Source of the DNA: Chara braunii
Lineage: Eukaryota; Streptophyta; Charophyceae; Charales; Characeae
Length of the DNA: 31,506 bases
Assembly (NCBI GenBank): GCA_003427395.1
Contig: BFEA01000336.1
Span: 1,055,463-1,086,968 of the forward strand
Direction: 5' to 3'
The position numbers and the translations under genes were made by a program. The notes under the pieces are model-generated. The model was given only the letters and a program-made list of their open reading frames with translations. It did no database searches and had not been told where the DNA came from. Of this stretch, positions 1 through 10,712 are shown one piece after another (positions within the stretch are counted from its first letter, which is position 1; each line of letters opens with the position of its first letter).

Positions 1-480
1 AAAAAAAAAAAAAAAAAAAAAAACGAATCTAACTAATAATAAGTAAATAAATAAATCTAACAACTGCCTACCTCTACTAGCCAGATGTAACCCCCTCGTT
101 TCAGCGGGGTTGTCTTCTTTGTCTCAATCGCCGGTGCATTCGTCAGCTTCGTGGTTACTCTCCCTCCCTTGCGATACTTCAACGCGATAGTCCTCCCCTT
201 GGTCGTCGGAGGTTGGATACGAAGTGGGATGTCGGGAAGTCCGGGGAAATGAATCAGGCCCGGTTCTAATGATCAATTTAACAAGTTTTTCTATGAGAAC
301 GGAGGAAAAGGAATATACAAAAAAAAAAAAACATAAAAAGAATTCAGAAAATTATAAAGGAAAGAAAAAAAAATTAAAAAAAAATTGAATAAGACAAAAA
401 AGAAAAATCTAACTACCTAACTGCCCCGTCGTGCCAAGTGTCGTACCTCTGCTTCATTCGACTAACTCTAGCTAATTCTA

Positions 481-520
481 ATACCGAGGTCGCGGGTTTG
501 AGTCCCGACCTACCGAAGGC
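481..520 (+). other. tRNA 3'-half-like block (B box) in repeat copy 1
   Basis: The bases GGGTTTGAGTCCC form a T-arm with a seven-base loop and resemble a Pol III B box. A variable-loop-like AGGTC precedes it and CCTACCGA follows, as at a tRNA 3' end. No matching 5' acceptor strand or A box is seen at the expected distance upstream, so this is a tRNA half or a tRNA-derived promoter, not a complete gene. Copy 2 carries the better B box. Confidence 0.5.
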
Positions 521-571
521 GAGGTACCAGAAAGGCCAATGTGAGTTCCTTATCAAAAGAAGCTAGCTTGA

Positions 572-640
572 GGCTGGATGGATTCGATCCCCGGGTCCTC
601 CGATCTGCAATCCGCACCGAAACCTACTGAGCTAGGTCCT
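572..640 (-). other. tRNA-Cys-like Pol III promoter relic, copy 1
   Basis: Read on the minus strand this holds the A box TAGCTCAGTAGG and the B box GGATCGAATCC, with starts 44 bases apart, exactly as in an ordinary tRNA (positions 8 and 52). The anticodon-loop position reads TTGCAGA, so the anticodon would be GCA (Cys). The fold is poor: the acceptor does not pair and the T- and anticodon stems each carry mismatches. It is therefore a tRNA-derived promoter or a decayed tRNA, not a working tRNA-Cys. Confidence 0.6.
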
Positions 641-2289
641 AATTCGATTAGAAAAGGAGCTGCTCTGATATATATAGAGTAGTCACGGTGGGGCTTGGTC
701 CGCCTTGTGGCCCAAACCCTATTCTAAGTTTGTGTGTGTACTTGTCAGCCTGCTCGTCGGCTTGAGTGTGTGTCTGTCCCTCAAGGCACTAGGTTGATCG
801 GAAGGCCCGAAGGCCGGTGCTTTCCTGTAGCCGTGACATTGAGGGTCGAGGCGGGAAAACACTCAAGCGGCGGGGTAGGAGGTCTGCGGCACTTCGCGGA
901 AACACTCAAGTGGCAGTCAAGCCAGCCATACCAAGTAGAGGTAGATGTGCCGGGTAGTCGAGGCTAAGTAGAAAAAGACAAAAGTTGACTATTTTAGATG
1001 CCTTGTACCGGTAGGTAGAGAGGAGGTATCAGACCAAGTCTCTGTGTGTGTAGTAGATCTACTCGACACAGCATTAAACCAATCAACCCCTCGACCTTTT
1101 CGGTCGGAGGGTATTTCTATTAATCCTAACCATCACAGCGCGCGTCATAACAACGCGTGTGCATATTCTCGATTTTTTTTCACCGATTCGCCCCGGTCTC
1201 AGTGGTCGAGGAAATTGTTTTCAACGTGTCGCGCGAAACGCGCATACCCTTTTCATCCCAAACCGGCTCCGTCATGGTAGTCGACGCCGTCATCGTGTCG
1301 AATGCAAAAGCATGGACATATACCCTTGTAAGGGTATTTGGTCCGACAGTATTCCTAGACCCTATTAAGCGACATTCCCGTTACTAGGGACGTTTATCAC
1401 AATCATTCATACAATTTTCCTTTATATCGTTTCCCATTATCAAATCAACTGATAAAATATGACATGATCGATAACATCACTGGACAGATGATACAATACA
1501 AAACAATACACGTACCTCTCTTTCTCCTTGGAAGAGAAGGTTAATCTCTTTCCCAAAATAAAGCACATCTTTGATAAGTGGATAGCCAAATCCGAGTCCC
1601 TGGAGTGAAGTGTGGTTCAGGATTGACATCGTCACCTCACGTTTTATTGTTACTGCCGGGATTTTAACCCGGGTCTCCCACATTATACAAAATAAATCCA
1701 ATAACTTGAAGTGGGGATACTTGATCTATACTACAGCACACGAAATCGTCAAATATGATAATGCTTCCTCCTTCCCCTCAACCTTAGACTTTTGGTCCAT
1801 GTCATCATTGGTTGTCTTCAGGGTCATTGTCCGCATGCGAACTCAACCCTTCAAACGCGGGTCCTAATCGAGACTTTTGATGTCAAACTTTTGATATTAA
1901 TGTCCAAAGTTTCCAGATGTCATTCCCAAAGCCTAATACAGGAGGACAAGCAGTCTCCATCTTGACTCACCACAATCCTGCTGATCAGGTCGGATCTGCG
2001 ACCTACTGTGTTTATTATATTAACGGTAGTTCCCGTATTGGTTGCGCAATGACGGGTAAGTCATATTCGTCAAAATTTTTACATATTTCAAAGACTACAT
2101 TTGCCCTTCTGATAACTACCTGAGTTGATTCCTTCATCAAGGTGGCCTCCCCTCTGGTCTCAACTCCAAGCTTAAACCGAAAGGTTTGCTGCCTGGTTAT
2201 ACTTGGTCAGCAGCCCACGCTGGGAGTTACGTCCCAACGATGTCAATTTTCCACCATAGGCTTGGTAACTTCAGTTCCTCAGACCGACC

Positions 2290-2482
2290 TCCTGAAGTGG
2301 ATGAACGATGTTCAATTCAATTTATACCAAAAAAATCATCATCATCAATATTTCCATCCTCGTCGGATTGTCACTTCGTGGATGAACGATGTTCATCTAA
2401 AAACCATAAAAATAAAATTTTCATCGTCAGGTTGTCACTCAGTGGATGAATAAGGACCATCGTCAGGTTGCCACTCAGGGAT
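2290..2482. repeat. Degenerate short tandem repeat with GTGGATGAACGATGTTCA core
   Basis: The motif AAGTGGATGAACGATGTTCA near 2296 recurs near 2379, and a shorter form, CAGTGGATGAA, lies near 2440. The accompanying GTCGGATTGTCACT or GTCAGGTTGTCACT block appears at about 2362, 2425 and 2463. Spacing is irregular (roughly 40-85 bp), so this is an old, decayed tandem array. Confidence 0.6.
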
Positions 2483-4170
2483 TGTTTCCTCAAGTCTCGA
2501 TCACAGCTCGGTCAGACACACGTCTCGGGGATCTTTCAAAATATATAGAATGTCTCATATCCCAGATAAAGTATTGGCTTCCACGTCACTATTAATGCAA
2601 AAATATTTATCAAAACATCAACATTTCATGAATGAGTTCATCTTTTGGATCTCGTAGACTTATCTCAGACTAACCCCATAGAGGAATGAGCGGCGCTTTT
2701 TTCAAGACATCTCTCATGTCTTTCCAAGAAGGACACTTCTCGTGCCTGCTAAATATTAATGACCCGAGGGTCCAAAATAATTTGAAGATTCGAAACTCAA
2801 TTTAGGTCGCCGTCATACTGACCCATGAGGTTTCGCCTTCAATAATCCAGTGCACGAATACAAGCATAATACTCATATCTGAGTATTAAGCTGAAGTTGC
2901 TCAAAAGGATTAAACCTTTTCAGCGACAATCATAGAAATCGAACTATATCCTGTCATTCAGATCGATATCATCAAGGGAGAAACATGTCATACGCAACTC
3001 GTCACTGTACGCAGGGTTTTCCCCTTGTTTTCACGGAACTTTACAATACAAGTGTAATTGACATTTTCCTGCCATAAAGAATGAATATAACTCAAGATAG
3101 AGGAAGAAATGTTTAAAAAGGCAAAAAAAGGTAAATAATAATTAATACGATACCAAAATATTCAGTTATACTAATTGAAATCAAATAAACATGAACGGGT
3201 AACCTGGTCAATAATTAAAACAACCGTTACAATTGAGACTTCACAAGAACAAATCACATTGGAGTTACAATGACAACAACAACAATGACATAAAATATAT
3301 TACTCCTTCAGGCTTAACAGGGGTATATCGTGCCGAGAGGTGGTGTATAACATCTCAGATCCCGAGCCCCGCTTCTAGGAGTGAGCCTCACCACATCTCC
3401 CTCCGATTCCAGTGCCTGTACCTGGCTGACCTCATCGAGTACAGTCAGACAACCCCATTCACACTCGTCTAAAGGCTGGTTGGTAAGACCATAAGTTTTA
3501 AGGTATGGTGGACCCACCTAGCATGAACTCCGCTTGGGCTACCACTCCAAGCGTGCTCAGACTAAGTAGTAGTCGTCTCACTCACTGTCAGAGTTCAAAC
3601 AAGGCCTTGAACATCTTCCTCCCTTTCGACGATAGTGTAGTCATCTCTCATGTACAAGGAAAATGACAACACCTCACTATGGATCAAGAACATTGTTCCG
3701 GCGTGAGTCTCACCACCGCCTACAAGACTTAACCATACTCTCTTTAACTCTATCAGACAATGGTATCAATCAACGTTGCAATTCTCGAAAGAACAGGTTC
3801 TGCATGCTGATCTCCCTTGAGAGAATTCCTTCTCTTCAAAGGTTGATCACTCCATTCACCTTCGGTCCCATGTTGAATGTGGATTTCATACAGTTTTTCT
3901 ATCCTTACTGAGAAGAGCAATTCATAAACACATCTAGGCAGACACAAAAAATCACCAAGCAATTAATAAATATATATTCACAACAAGTTATAACTTCATC
4001 CGACAAAAATAAGACATATAATAATACATCACTTAAACATGTATCATTCAAGGATTTGCTAGAAAAAAAAGAGATGATCTTCATAAATTAGCTGAATCAA
4101 ATCGTAGTTTTTCTCATTATCGTTGGTGGTAAGAATGTACATATAGAAATCATCACCAACCTAGCCCGAG

Positions 4171-4208
4171 TACGCGCAGCCTTTATGATATTTAGTTAGC
4201 TGCGCGTA
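4171..4208. repeat. Perfect 10-bp inverted repeat (hairpin)
   Basis: TACGCGCAGC at 4171-4180 is the exact reverse complement of GCTGCGCGTA at 4199-4208, with an 18-base AT-rich loop. A CG-rich stem in very AT-rich surroundings stands out. It is followed by a T-rich stretch. Function unknown; it may be the end of a decayed element. Confidence 0.6.
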
Positions 4209-5976
4209 TTTATTTTATTATTACGAAGTTTCGTCTCCGCTCGAAACTTACAGGCACAGACTTAGTGTCATTTGATGAGCAATAAGCGTAATAAAATCAT
4301 TTTAATGGTTAAATGAATAAAATTTTTATGTATTTTGACAGGGTAGTTATGAAAAGAGATCACTGTGACAAGTTTTTTCAAAAAATTGTACATGATACGA
4401 CCTCGTGGGGTGCTTTGACCTTTCTGCAGTGCTTCGCACCTTTGAAATCGTGTCTGGTTGCGTGTGTTTAGAGATTTTTGACCACAAAGGAGCGAAGCCG
4501 CTACCATTCCATTTTTTTCGAGACCGAAAGGAATTGCTATGATTTTTCATAATTGAGGCAACCGCCAGACTGTTGTATAATGAAGTTTTAATAACAAATT
4601 TTGACATAACACATTTTCATAATGAAAACGGAGTCTATTTTGCCGACATACATTCAGTCATACCGAGTCATACACATTGCCCATACTGGGAATAAGTAGT
4701 TTTATCCATTTTTATATAGTACTGTAATTTCGAGGAGTTTGATAACCCTCAAGTGAACATTTCTCATACTCTGATTTTATTGAATCACCAATCGATAAAA
4801 GTCCGAGTTTATTCATACAGCTTAAACAATAAGATAAGTAGACTCCCTATCCAATGATTCCTAAAGCTATATCATTATCAGACCCTATCATATACAACCT
4901 CAAACGGACACCTATTTTTCACGTAGATGACCTGATATTACGTTTAGTATACAATTTGTCCCTAATGATTAGTCAGTCACTAAGTGGGTAATAAAACAAT
5001 TAGTTTATATGTCATCATATCCTAAAGGTTAAATTATATTTTCACAGGGCAACCTTATCAACCAGACTCTGTACCACACTAGCACAATATTCTAATCAGA
5101 TCTTTACTAAATAGTAAGGTCCTAGCTATCAAGACAACTAAGCACAGTACCACTCACTATATTCCATTTATTTATTCATATCATCTCTCTGTACGACTAT
5201 AACCGGGTTTCTAAGGCTACAATGTCATATGTGTCTCGAGCGTCTGACAGAAAGGTATGCTAAATGCCAAGACCCCTTTGTACTTCGACAGATCCTAATA
5301 TACAATCGTTCACTACCATTTTATACACCTATCATACAAAAGCGCATGACTTTTAATCATTACATCTTCATAAATTAGCTAACTCTTAAGTAAATACCCT
5401 TATCATCAAATCATATTAAGTAGATTTTTGGAGAGGACACTTATCTCAAGCTATAATCATAGATTCATACGCCACACGATGCAACCTTAAAAGTTAGACA
5501 ACCGTCGAGAGACCGAGCCTATCATTAAGACCTATAGCATATAGCTTCACGAATTTGATGATCTGGTTAGATTATGCAAGCAATGAATAGTGGGGTTAGT
5601 TTAGCTTATAATCTTATACTCTGACTATATGACAAATGACCTTGCAAACACACATAACCTTCAAGTAGGTAGCCTAACAACTGTACACATTTTCAAGGAC
5701 TTAGAATGATTATTCGATATTTGCGTACATTATTTAACTTCAAAGAGAAACTAACAACACATATCATAATTTATTTCCTTACCTCATCCAGAGACTTTCC
5801 CGTCACTTAAAGCAGGTACTATAATGACGAGACATTAAGGAGATTCAATCCTTCTTACATTTTGACAATAATCCATGTTAGAGATTCAAGCCTCATTAGA
5901 ACAAACGCTCAAGTCTTGTTAGTTCAAGACAAGCAACGCATGAGCCCACTATGGTTACCTTTCATACAATTCCCCT

Positions 5977-6007
5977 ATACGGTGGGGTAGAAGATAAACC
6001 CCGTATA
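5977..6007. repeat. Short inverted repeat TATACGG-GGGGT / ACCCCGTATA
   Basis: TATACGGTGGGGT and ACCCCGTATA face each other across about nine bases with one bulged base. It lies about 200 bp before the 55-bp minisatellite. No function can be assigned. Confidence 0.45.
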
Positions 6008-6216
6008 GATTGTTGCGGCATAGAAAGAAAGTGCAAGCATAATACATAAGCAATGATCCGCAGATGCAACTTGAAAGCAAAGAGTAAATCGAGTACTCAC
6101 GATCATAGTGGGAACGCAAGGTGAGACGGTTGAGAAAAGATAGCTGACTATCGAGGATGAGGTACGAAGGATGGTGTATGCTCGAGTCAGTCCTTCTGGC
6201 GATGGCAGGTAATAAG

Positions 6217-6735
6217 GCAGGCTTCTCGAAGCCTTGCTACTCTTATCACATCGTGTTATTAGTGTGATAAGGCAGACATCTCGGAGCCTTGCTACTCTTA
6301 TCACATCGTAATATTAGTGTGATAAGGTCGGTTTCTCGGAGCCTTGCTACTCTTATCACATCGTATTATTAGTGTGATAAGGCAGGCTTCTCCGAGCCTT
6401 GCTACTCTTATCACATCGTGGTATTAGTGTGATAAGGCAGGCTTCTCGGAGCCTTGCTACTCTTATCACATCATGCTATTAGTGTGATAAGGCAGGCTTC
6501 TCGGAGCCTTGCTACTCTTATTACACTTTCCTCATCAGTGCGACTAGGTGATAGGGCAGGCTTAACGGAACCTTGCTCCTCCTATCATAACTTCCAGCGG
6601 AGTAAGGCCAGTTGGTAATAAGGCAGACTTCACGGAGTCTTGCTTCTCCTATTACCACCTTCCTCACTTCAGCAAACTTAGGCAAAAAGGCAGGTCTCTC
6701 GGGACTTTGCTCCTCTTATCACCGCTGCTAGTTTA
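6217..6735. repeat. 55-bp hairpin-bearing minisatellite, about nine units
   Basis: Five regular 55-bp units occupy 6217-6491, with starts at 6217, 6272, 6327, 6382 and 6437. About four diverged and longer units (near 65-67 bp) follow to about 6735. Each regular unit contains two self-complementary pairs: GGCT...AGCC around CTTCTCGG, and CTTATCACA...TGTGATAAG around a 13-base loop. Most changes between units fall in the loop (CGTGTTATT, CGTAATATT, CGTGGTATT) while the stem halves stay intact. Units abut directly with no spacers. Confidence 0.9.
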
Positions 6736-6754
6736 TTCCCTTAGAAGAAACCCT

Positions 6755-7945
6755 GTGTCTTAGTGTCACTGTGCACAGTGTCTGTGTACCACACCATCTG
6801 TTTGTGTTTGTCACGACATCTATGTGTGTTTGTCACAGTATCAGTGTATATCTATTTTATTTTTCACTGGCCCTTGTATGTGTCAAAGTGGATGTGTCAG
6901 TGTCACAGTGTGCGTGTGTGTTTGTCACAATGTGACTGTGTTTTTCCACTGCGCACTGCGCATTATCGTGCACTATCTGTCTGTGCACCGTGTCACTGTG
7001 TCTGTCACAGTGTGACCGTTACCGTGTGGCCGTGTATGTGTCACTGCACATCGACGTGACACTGGCCACTTCGTATCTGTCACATTTCACTATGTTTGTA
7101 TGTGTCTCATTGTGTAACTGCGTGGTTTCACAGTGTCTGTCACCACGACTGTGTATCTGTGTATGTCTCTTGTATGTGTGCAGGTCACATTGTGACCGTG
7201 TGTTTTTACTGAGTACTGTGCATGTGTCACAGTGTGACCATGTCTGTGTGTTACCGTATGCTGTATGTCACTTGTGTATGCGTCACTGTAAATGTGACAG
7301 TCTCTTGTGTGTGTCGCAGTGTTTTATTGTGTCTGCTCCAATGTGTCTACGTGCGTCACAGTGTCACCATCACTATCTCTGTACCTGTGTGTATTTCAGT
7401 ATGTGTGGTTGTCACAATATCTGTGTGTTTGTCACATTATCTTTGTGTGTCACAGTTCACCATGTCCGCGTGTTTGTCTTCACTGTGTGTGTGGTTGTGT
7501 TTTCATTGTGTGTCACAGTGTCTGTTTCTGTGTTTTGTGCGTGGGTCACAGGGTTTGTTTCTGTGTTTTGTGCGTGTGTTACAGTGTTTTCATTGTGTAT
7601 GTGTGTCTGTCACAGCATGACTGTATATGTGACTGTGCATGGTGTGTCACCGTGCACTGTGTCTCTGTGTCACCGAGACAGAGCACTGTGTCACAATATC
7701 TGTGTGACTGCATATCTGTGTCACACTGCATGTGACACAGTGTCTGTGTGACTGTCACAATATCGATGTGACTGTGTATCATATGTGTTTCACTGTGTTC
7801 GTTTGAATGTCACTATTCTGGGGCACCGTGACAGCGCACTGTGTCATCGTGACAGTGCACTGTGTATTGTATGTGTTTCACTGCCGTCTGTGTCACAGTG
7901 CATCTGTGTGACACGGTGCATCTGAGTGCCACATTATGTGTGACT
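6755..7945. repeat. Degenerate GTGTCACAGTGTG-type repeat, about 1.2 kb
   Basis: The whole stretch is built from variants of TGTGTCACAGTGTGACTGTG, with no fixed period that I can see by eye. The core is close to palindromic (GTCACA...TGTGAC). Long plus-strand open frames here, including one of 253 codons at 6990-7751, consist almost only of Cys, Val, Ser and His and are by-products of the repeat rather than genes. Confidence 0.85.
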
Positions 7946-7946
7946 G

Positions 7947-8006
7947 TGAAAGGTGAAAGTCGTAGCTGCTACAGTCCTGAAAGGTCAAGGTCGTAGCTGC
8001 TACAGT
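7947..8006. repeat. Two 29-bp direct repeats with internal GTAGC-T-GCTAC palindrome
   Basis: TGAAAGGT(G/C)AA(A/G)GTCGTAGC and the following TGCTACAGT occur at 7947-7975 and again at 7978-8006, a period of 31 bp. Each copy contains the 11-base palindrome GTAGCTGCTAC. A further small direct repeat, CAGTCAGCGGTACA, lies shortly downstream near 8063-8100. Confidence 0.7.
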
Positions 8007-8199
8007 TTACCAGAGACAAGTGGCGAGGCTATCCTTAGTAGGTTAGCAGTGCGACTGCAATGAGTCAGCGGTACATCCCCATGCAGTCAGCGGTACAGTC
8101 CCAGTCAGTCCACGTCCAGTCAAGCAAGTACCATATGGGACTGTGGGCACTCATGACCAATGGAAAGGGCAGGCCAATACCAAACAGAAGTATAAATCA

Positions 8200-8630
8200 A
8201 GATGCAGAGCGAAGCCATTCATTCATTTCTGCGTAAGCTATGCGGCAGCGCTATTACGGCGACTCGTATAACGGTGGTCTGCAGATGCCCGGAGAGTAAA
8301 GCGTGTGTGGAAGAAGAGCATAGCCATAGGATAGTGGTAGATGCGGCCATAGCCGCCATAGTGATAGGTGCAGTGCAGAGTGTGTGTATGGGCGAGTATG
8401 CAGAGTGTTGCGTGTGTGGCGTCCAGGGTGATCCTGTGTGCGAATAGAGAGTTGTTGGGTGCACGATGCCCCATAGCCATTCGAAGTGAGTTTGCAATCG
8501 AACTATGTTTCTTATCAGCTATATCTCTAAGCTTTGTATTTGGGCTCTTGTAGCCAGTTTGGTGTGAAGCATGTTCGCATGCATGTGAAGGGAGGAAAAA
8601 ACAGTTTGATTGTCACTAGTAATAAAATTA
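8200..8630. other. Unassigned interval
   Basis: Overlapping open frames of 60-92 codons occur on both strands, the longest on the minus strand at 8219-8497. None has a recognisable domain or a better claim than the others. CATAGCC-type short repeats account for part of the Ala, His and Ile content. Confidence 0.4.
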
Positions 8631-8633
8631 GTA

Positions 8634-8680
<47 letters not shown>
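8634..8680. repeat. (AAT)n microsatellite
   Basis: A nearly perfect run of AAT triplets, about 16 units. Confidence 0.95.
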
Positions 8681-8681
<1 letters not shown>

Positions 8682-8801
8682 CAAGGAAGATGAGCGATAG
8701 CGAACTTCAGAAATCAACAGCATCTACACATGTGACCAGATAGACGTGACCTTGAACTAAATGCAGAATTGCATTACGAGTCCCAACAAACAAGAACATA
8801 A

Positions 8802-8999
8802 CAGAAACTCGTAATTGACAATGTTGGAATACTCTCGTCATCATCAACACAAAACCAACGTCGATTCTTATCTGGCGCTCAGCGCCCAGACTACAGATGG
8901 CAGATCCTATCTATCCTAATCTACAATGTCGAAGATGACGACAACATCTCCCCGAAGTTCGAGCAGATAGCGGCCAAGACCGCACGCTTCCAACACCAG
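8802..8999 (+). CDS. Candidate internal exon ending at a canonical splice donor
   Basis: One plus-strand frame is open from just after a TAA near 8799 to the splice donor CAG|GTACGT at 8999/9000, about 65 codons. Its last third is acidic, then mixed-charge and helical in character (EDDDNISPKFEQIAAKTARF). The intron would begin with CT-rich sequence. I do not recognise the protein. A faint resemblance to KIX-type helices (DYR..I...FEQIA) is not strong enough to name it. No start codon and no firm upstream acceptor was found, so the left end is only the limit of the open frame. It may be chance. Confidence 0.25.
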
Positions 9000-9374
9000 G
9001 TACGTCTCTCGCACCACTCACAACCTCGATCCCGCGCACACACATGCCACGTGTACCCAAAAACCTCCATTCACCTACTTTTCTTCCATTTCTTTCCTTC
9101 TCTCTCTTTTTCCTCTCTCTCATACACAATCTCCATCTCTCTCTCTCACGCACATCCGAGCGTATCTGGTCATATTCGTGGCTTAAATCAAGATGAAATA
9201 ATCAACAGAAATAACAATAATAATCATAAAAGGAAAGAAAACCATCGGCCATATAGTAGCTGTGATGGTCGGCACGATTGCTTTGCGATCTTACTTATAA
9301 CTACCTAGCCATAATCATGGTCTATAAACGCAATTACAACTCAAAATAACAATAAGATAACGACATAATAAATG

Positions 9375-9424
9375 ATAATAATAATAATAATAATAATAAT
9401 AATTATTATTATTATTATTATTAA
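9375..9424. repeat. (AAT)n(ATT)n palindromic microsatellite
   Basis: A run of AAT (about 9375-9411) is followed at once by a run of ATT (to 9424), making a self-complementary block that can form a hairpin or cruciform. Confidence 0.9.
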
Positions 9425-9552
9425 TAAAACAAAAACAGATAGAATGTATACAAGCTATCGTTCTGGTCCGGTAAAGTAAAATAAAGTTACGTTGTAATTA
9501 GGGGAGTCAGTCGCCCGACAGCAGGGATTACGATCAACGTCGATCAGGTAAG

Positions 9553-9568
9553 TCTCTCTCCCTCTCTT

Positions 9569-9619
<51 letters not shown>
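9553..9619. repeat. (CT)n(CA)n compound microsatellite
   Basis: A CT-rich run passes directly into a CA run. It begins six bases after the donor-like CAG|GTAAGT at 9547/9548. Confidence 0.9.
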
Positions 9620-9665
9620 TGTGTAGTACTGTATATATCCACATTGTAATGGTAGATTCATTCAA

Positions 9666-9667
9666 TT

Positions 9668-9702
<35 letters not shown>

Positions 9703-9717
9703 TTTTATTTTATTTAT
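9666..9717. repeat. (TTTA)n microsatellite
   Basis: About 12 tetranucleotide units with one interruption. Confidence 0.95.
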
Positions 9718-9787
9718 CCTATCGATGGAACTACCACGAGGTAAGCGACGTGATTGGAACTTACCTGTTCTTTCCTCTCTCGCTCTG

Positions 9788-9873
9788 TCATCATCGTCGT
9801 CGTCGTCATCAGTCGTCGTCGTCGTCGTCAGTCGTCGTCAGTTGTCGTCAGTTGTCGTCAGTCGTCGTTAGTC
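9788..9873. repeat. (GTC)n/(GTCGTCA)n interrupted microsatellite
   Basis: GTC triplets are interrupted by CA and TT, giving higher-order units such as GTCGTCA and GTTGTCA. Confidence 0.9.
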
Positions 9874-10029
9874 AACTGCTCAAGACACTTCACGGGACTA
9901 TTCAATCGGTAGAAGCGACGAATGGCGTGTACAAAGGGCAAGGATGTGATCAGCATGAGCTGATGACTCACGTTGACTAGGCATTCTTCGTTCAAGATCG
10001 ATAATTACAACAATCTACCCCCGACACGA

Positions 10030-10109
10030 TGATCCTTAGGAAGGTTGTCCAAGCCTTTCGACTCAGGCAAGCGACTCGTTGGGTCATCAGTGCATCGCTT
10101 GCTGTCCAG
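10030..10109 (+). CDS. Candidate exon ending in donor CAG|GTAGGA
   Basis: A plus-strand frame from the ATG at 10030 runs 26 codons, basic and hydrophobic (MILRKVVQAFRLRQATRW...), to a donor-like CAG|GTAGGA at 10109/10110. A long CT-rich tract follows at once. The pattern matches the candidate exon ends at 8999, 9547 and 31148. No homology is recognised and the start is arbitrary, so confidence is low. Confidence 0.2.
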
Positions 10110-10616
10110 GTAGGAGCTCTCCCTCTCTCTTTCTCGTTTCCTTCTTCTTCTTCTTCCTTCTTTTCTTCTCACGTTGTGTCGCTATTCTCCCCGTGACAAC
10201 CTCCTTCTCCTACTCGCCCGCTATCACCTTTCCTTTTTCTCTATGCACCCTTCCTGCGCGGCTCTCTCTTCTACTCCCCGCGCGATTGTCTTTCTCCTTA
10301 ACTCGCGCGCTCCTCCTTCGAATCCCTCCGGGCGTTCTGTCGTCACCTTCACTCGTCTTCTCCGCCCGCTCGTTCCACCTTTGTCCCTCGCTGCTTGCTG
10401 CACTACACCGCGCGTTTCTCCGCCCATGCACAATCCTCTACCGCCGTTGCGCACTCGCTTTGTCGTCCGTCGAGCACGCAGTAGAAGCACATAAACCAAG
10501 TCGGGATGTCGTGTCCGGAATCGAGCAGACTTCGTTGGAAGGGAATCTGCCCGAATATCCAACATAGATTCATTAAAGTGAATCTGTAGAGGGTAGACAT
10601 GGGATTGGAGAAGATT
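10110..10616. other. CT-rich interval with spurious open frames
   Basis: Overlapping frames of 106 and 162 codons on the plus strand and 65-113 codons on the minus strand are Ser-, Pro-, Leu- or Arg-rich. They reflect the CT- and CG-rich composition. No domain is seen. If 10109/10110 is a real donor, this is intron. Confidence 0.45.
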
Positions 10617-10655
10617 AAAAAAAAAAAAAAAAAAACACCAACGAATCTAATTAAT

Positions 10656-10712
<57 letters not shown>

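Larger units (their letters stand above)
1..1348. repeat. 1.35 kb dispersed repeat, copy 1 (truncated by window edge)
   Basis: This stretch is repeated in the same orientation at 10617-12026. Aligned by eye the two copies agree at roughly nine bases in ten, with indels mostly in A-rich and AAAT runs. Shared landmarks, in order, are an A run, an AAAT-type run, a conserved block around 60-300, a second A-rich block, a tRNA 3'-half-like block at 481-520, a minus-strand tRNA-like block at 572-640 and a right end at the bases GGTCCGACA. The copies stop matching just after that CA. It could be an LTR or other non-autonomous element, since the end fits the usual ...CA, but the left end lies outside the window. 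Short open frames at 734-967 and 1044-1280 have partial counterparts in copy 2, yet none looks like a known protein. Confidence 0.85.
1349..6216. other. AT-rich region without a recognisable gene
   Basis: Open frames here are short (the longest about 110 codons) and on both strands, with no recognisable domain and no splice pattern that I can link. Three small structures stand out and are listed separately: a tandem repeat near 2290-2482 and hairpins near 4171 and 5977. The rest looks like old intergenic or transposon-derived sequence. Nothing else can be supported. Confidence 0.6.
9000..10030. other. Microsatellite-rich interval, possible intron sequence
   Basis: This holds CT-rich sequence, an AAT/ATT palindromic run, a CT/CA run, a TTTA run and a GTC run. 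Two further plus-strand donor-like sites are present: CAG|GTAAGT at 9547/9548 and GAG|GTAAGC at 9740/9741. Exons that would end there cannot be linked with confidence. Confidence 0.4.

Noticed and set aside
572-640. Functional tRNA-Cys gene
   Set aside because: The acceptor stem does not pair and other stems have mismatches, although the promoter boxes and GCA loop are present.
6217-6735. CRISPR-like array
   Set aside because: Units abut without unique spacers, and the context is eukaryotic repeat DNA with no cas genes.
6990-7751. 253-codon plus-strand ORF, Cys/Val/Ser-rich
   Set aside because: It lies wholly in the GTGTCACAGTG repeat, other frames are open too, and its composition only mirrors the repeat.
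8219-8497. Minus-strand ORF of 92 codons
   Set aside because: Three overlapping frames of similar length exist on both strands and none is recognisable.
10079-10567. 162-codon plus-strand ORF
   Set aside because: It crosses a good splice donor at 10109 into CT-rich sequence, is Ser-, Leu- and Phe-rich, and overlaps other open frames of equal quality.
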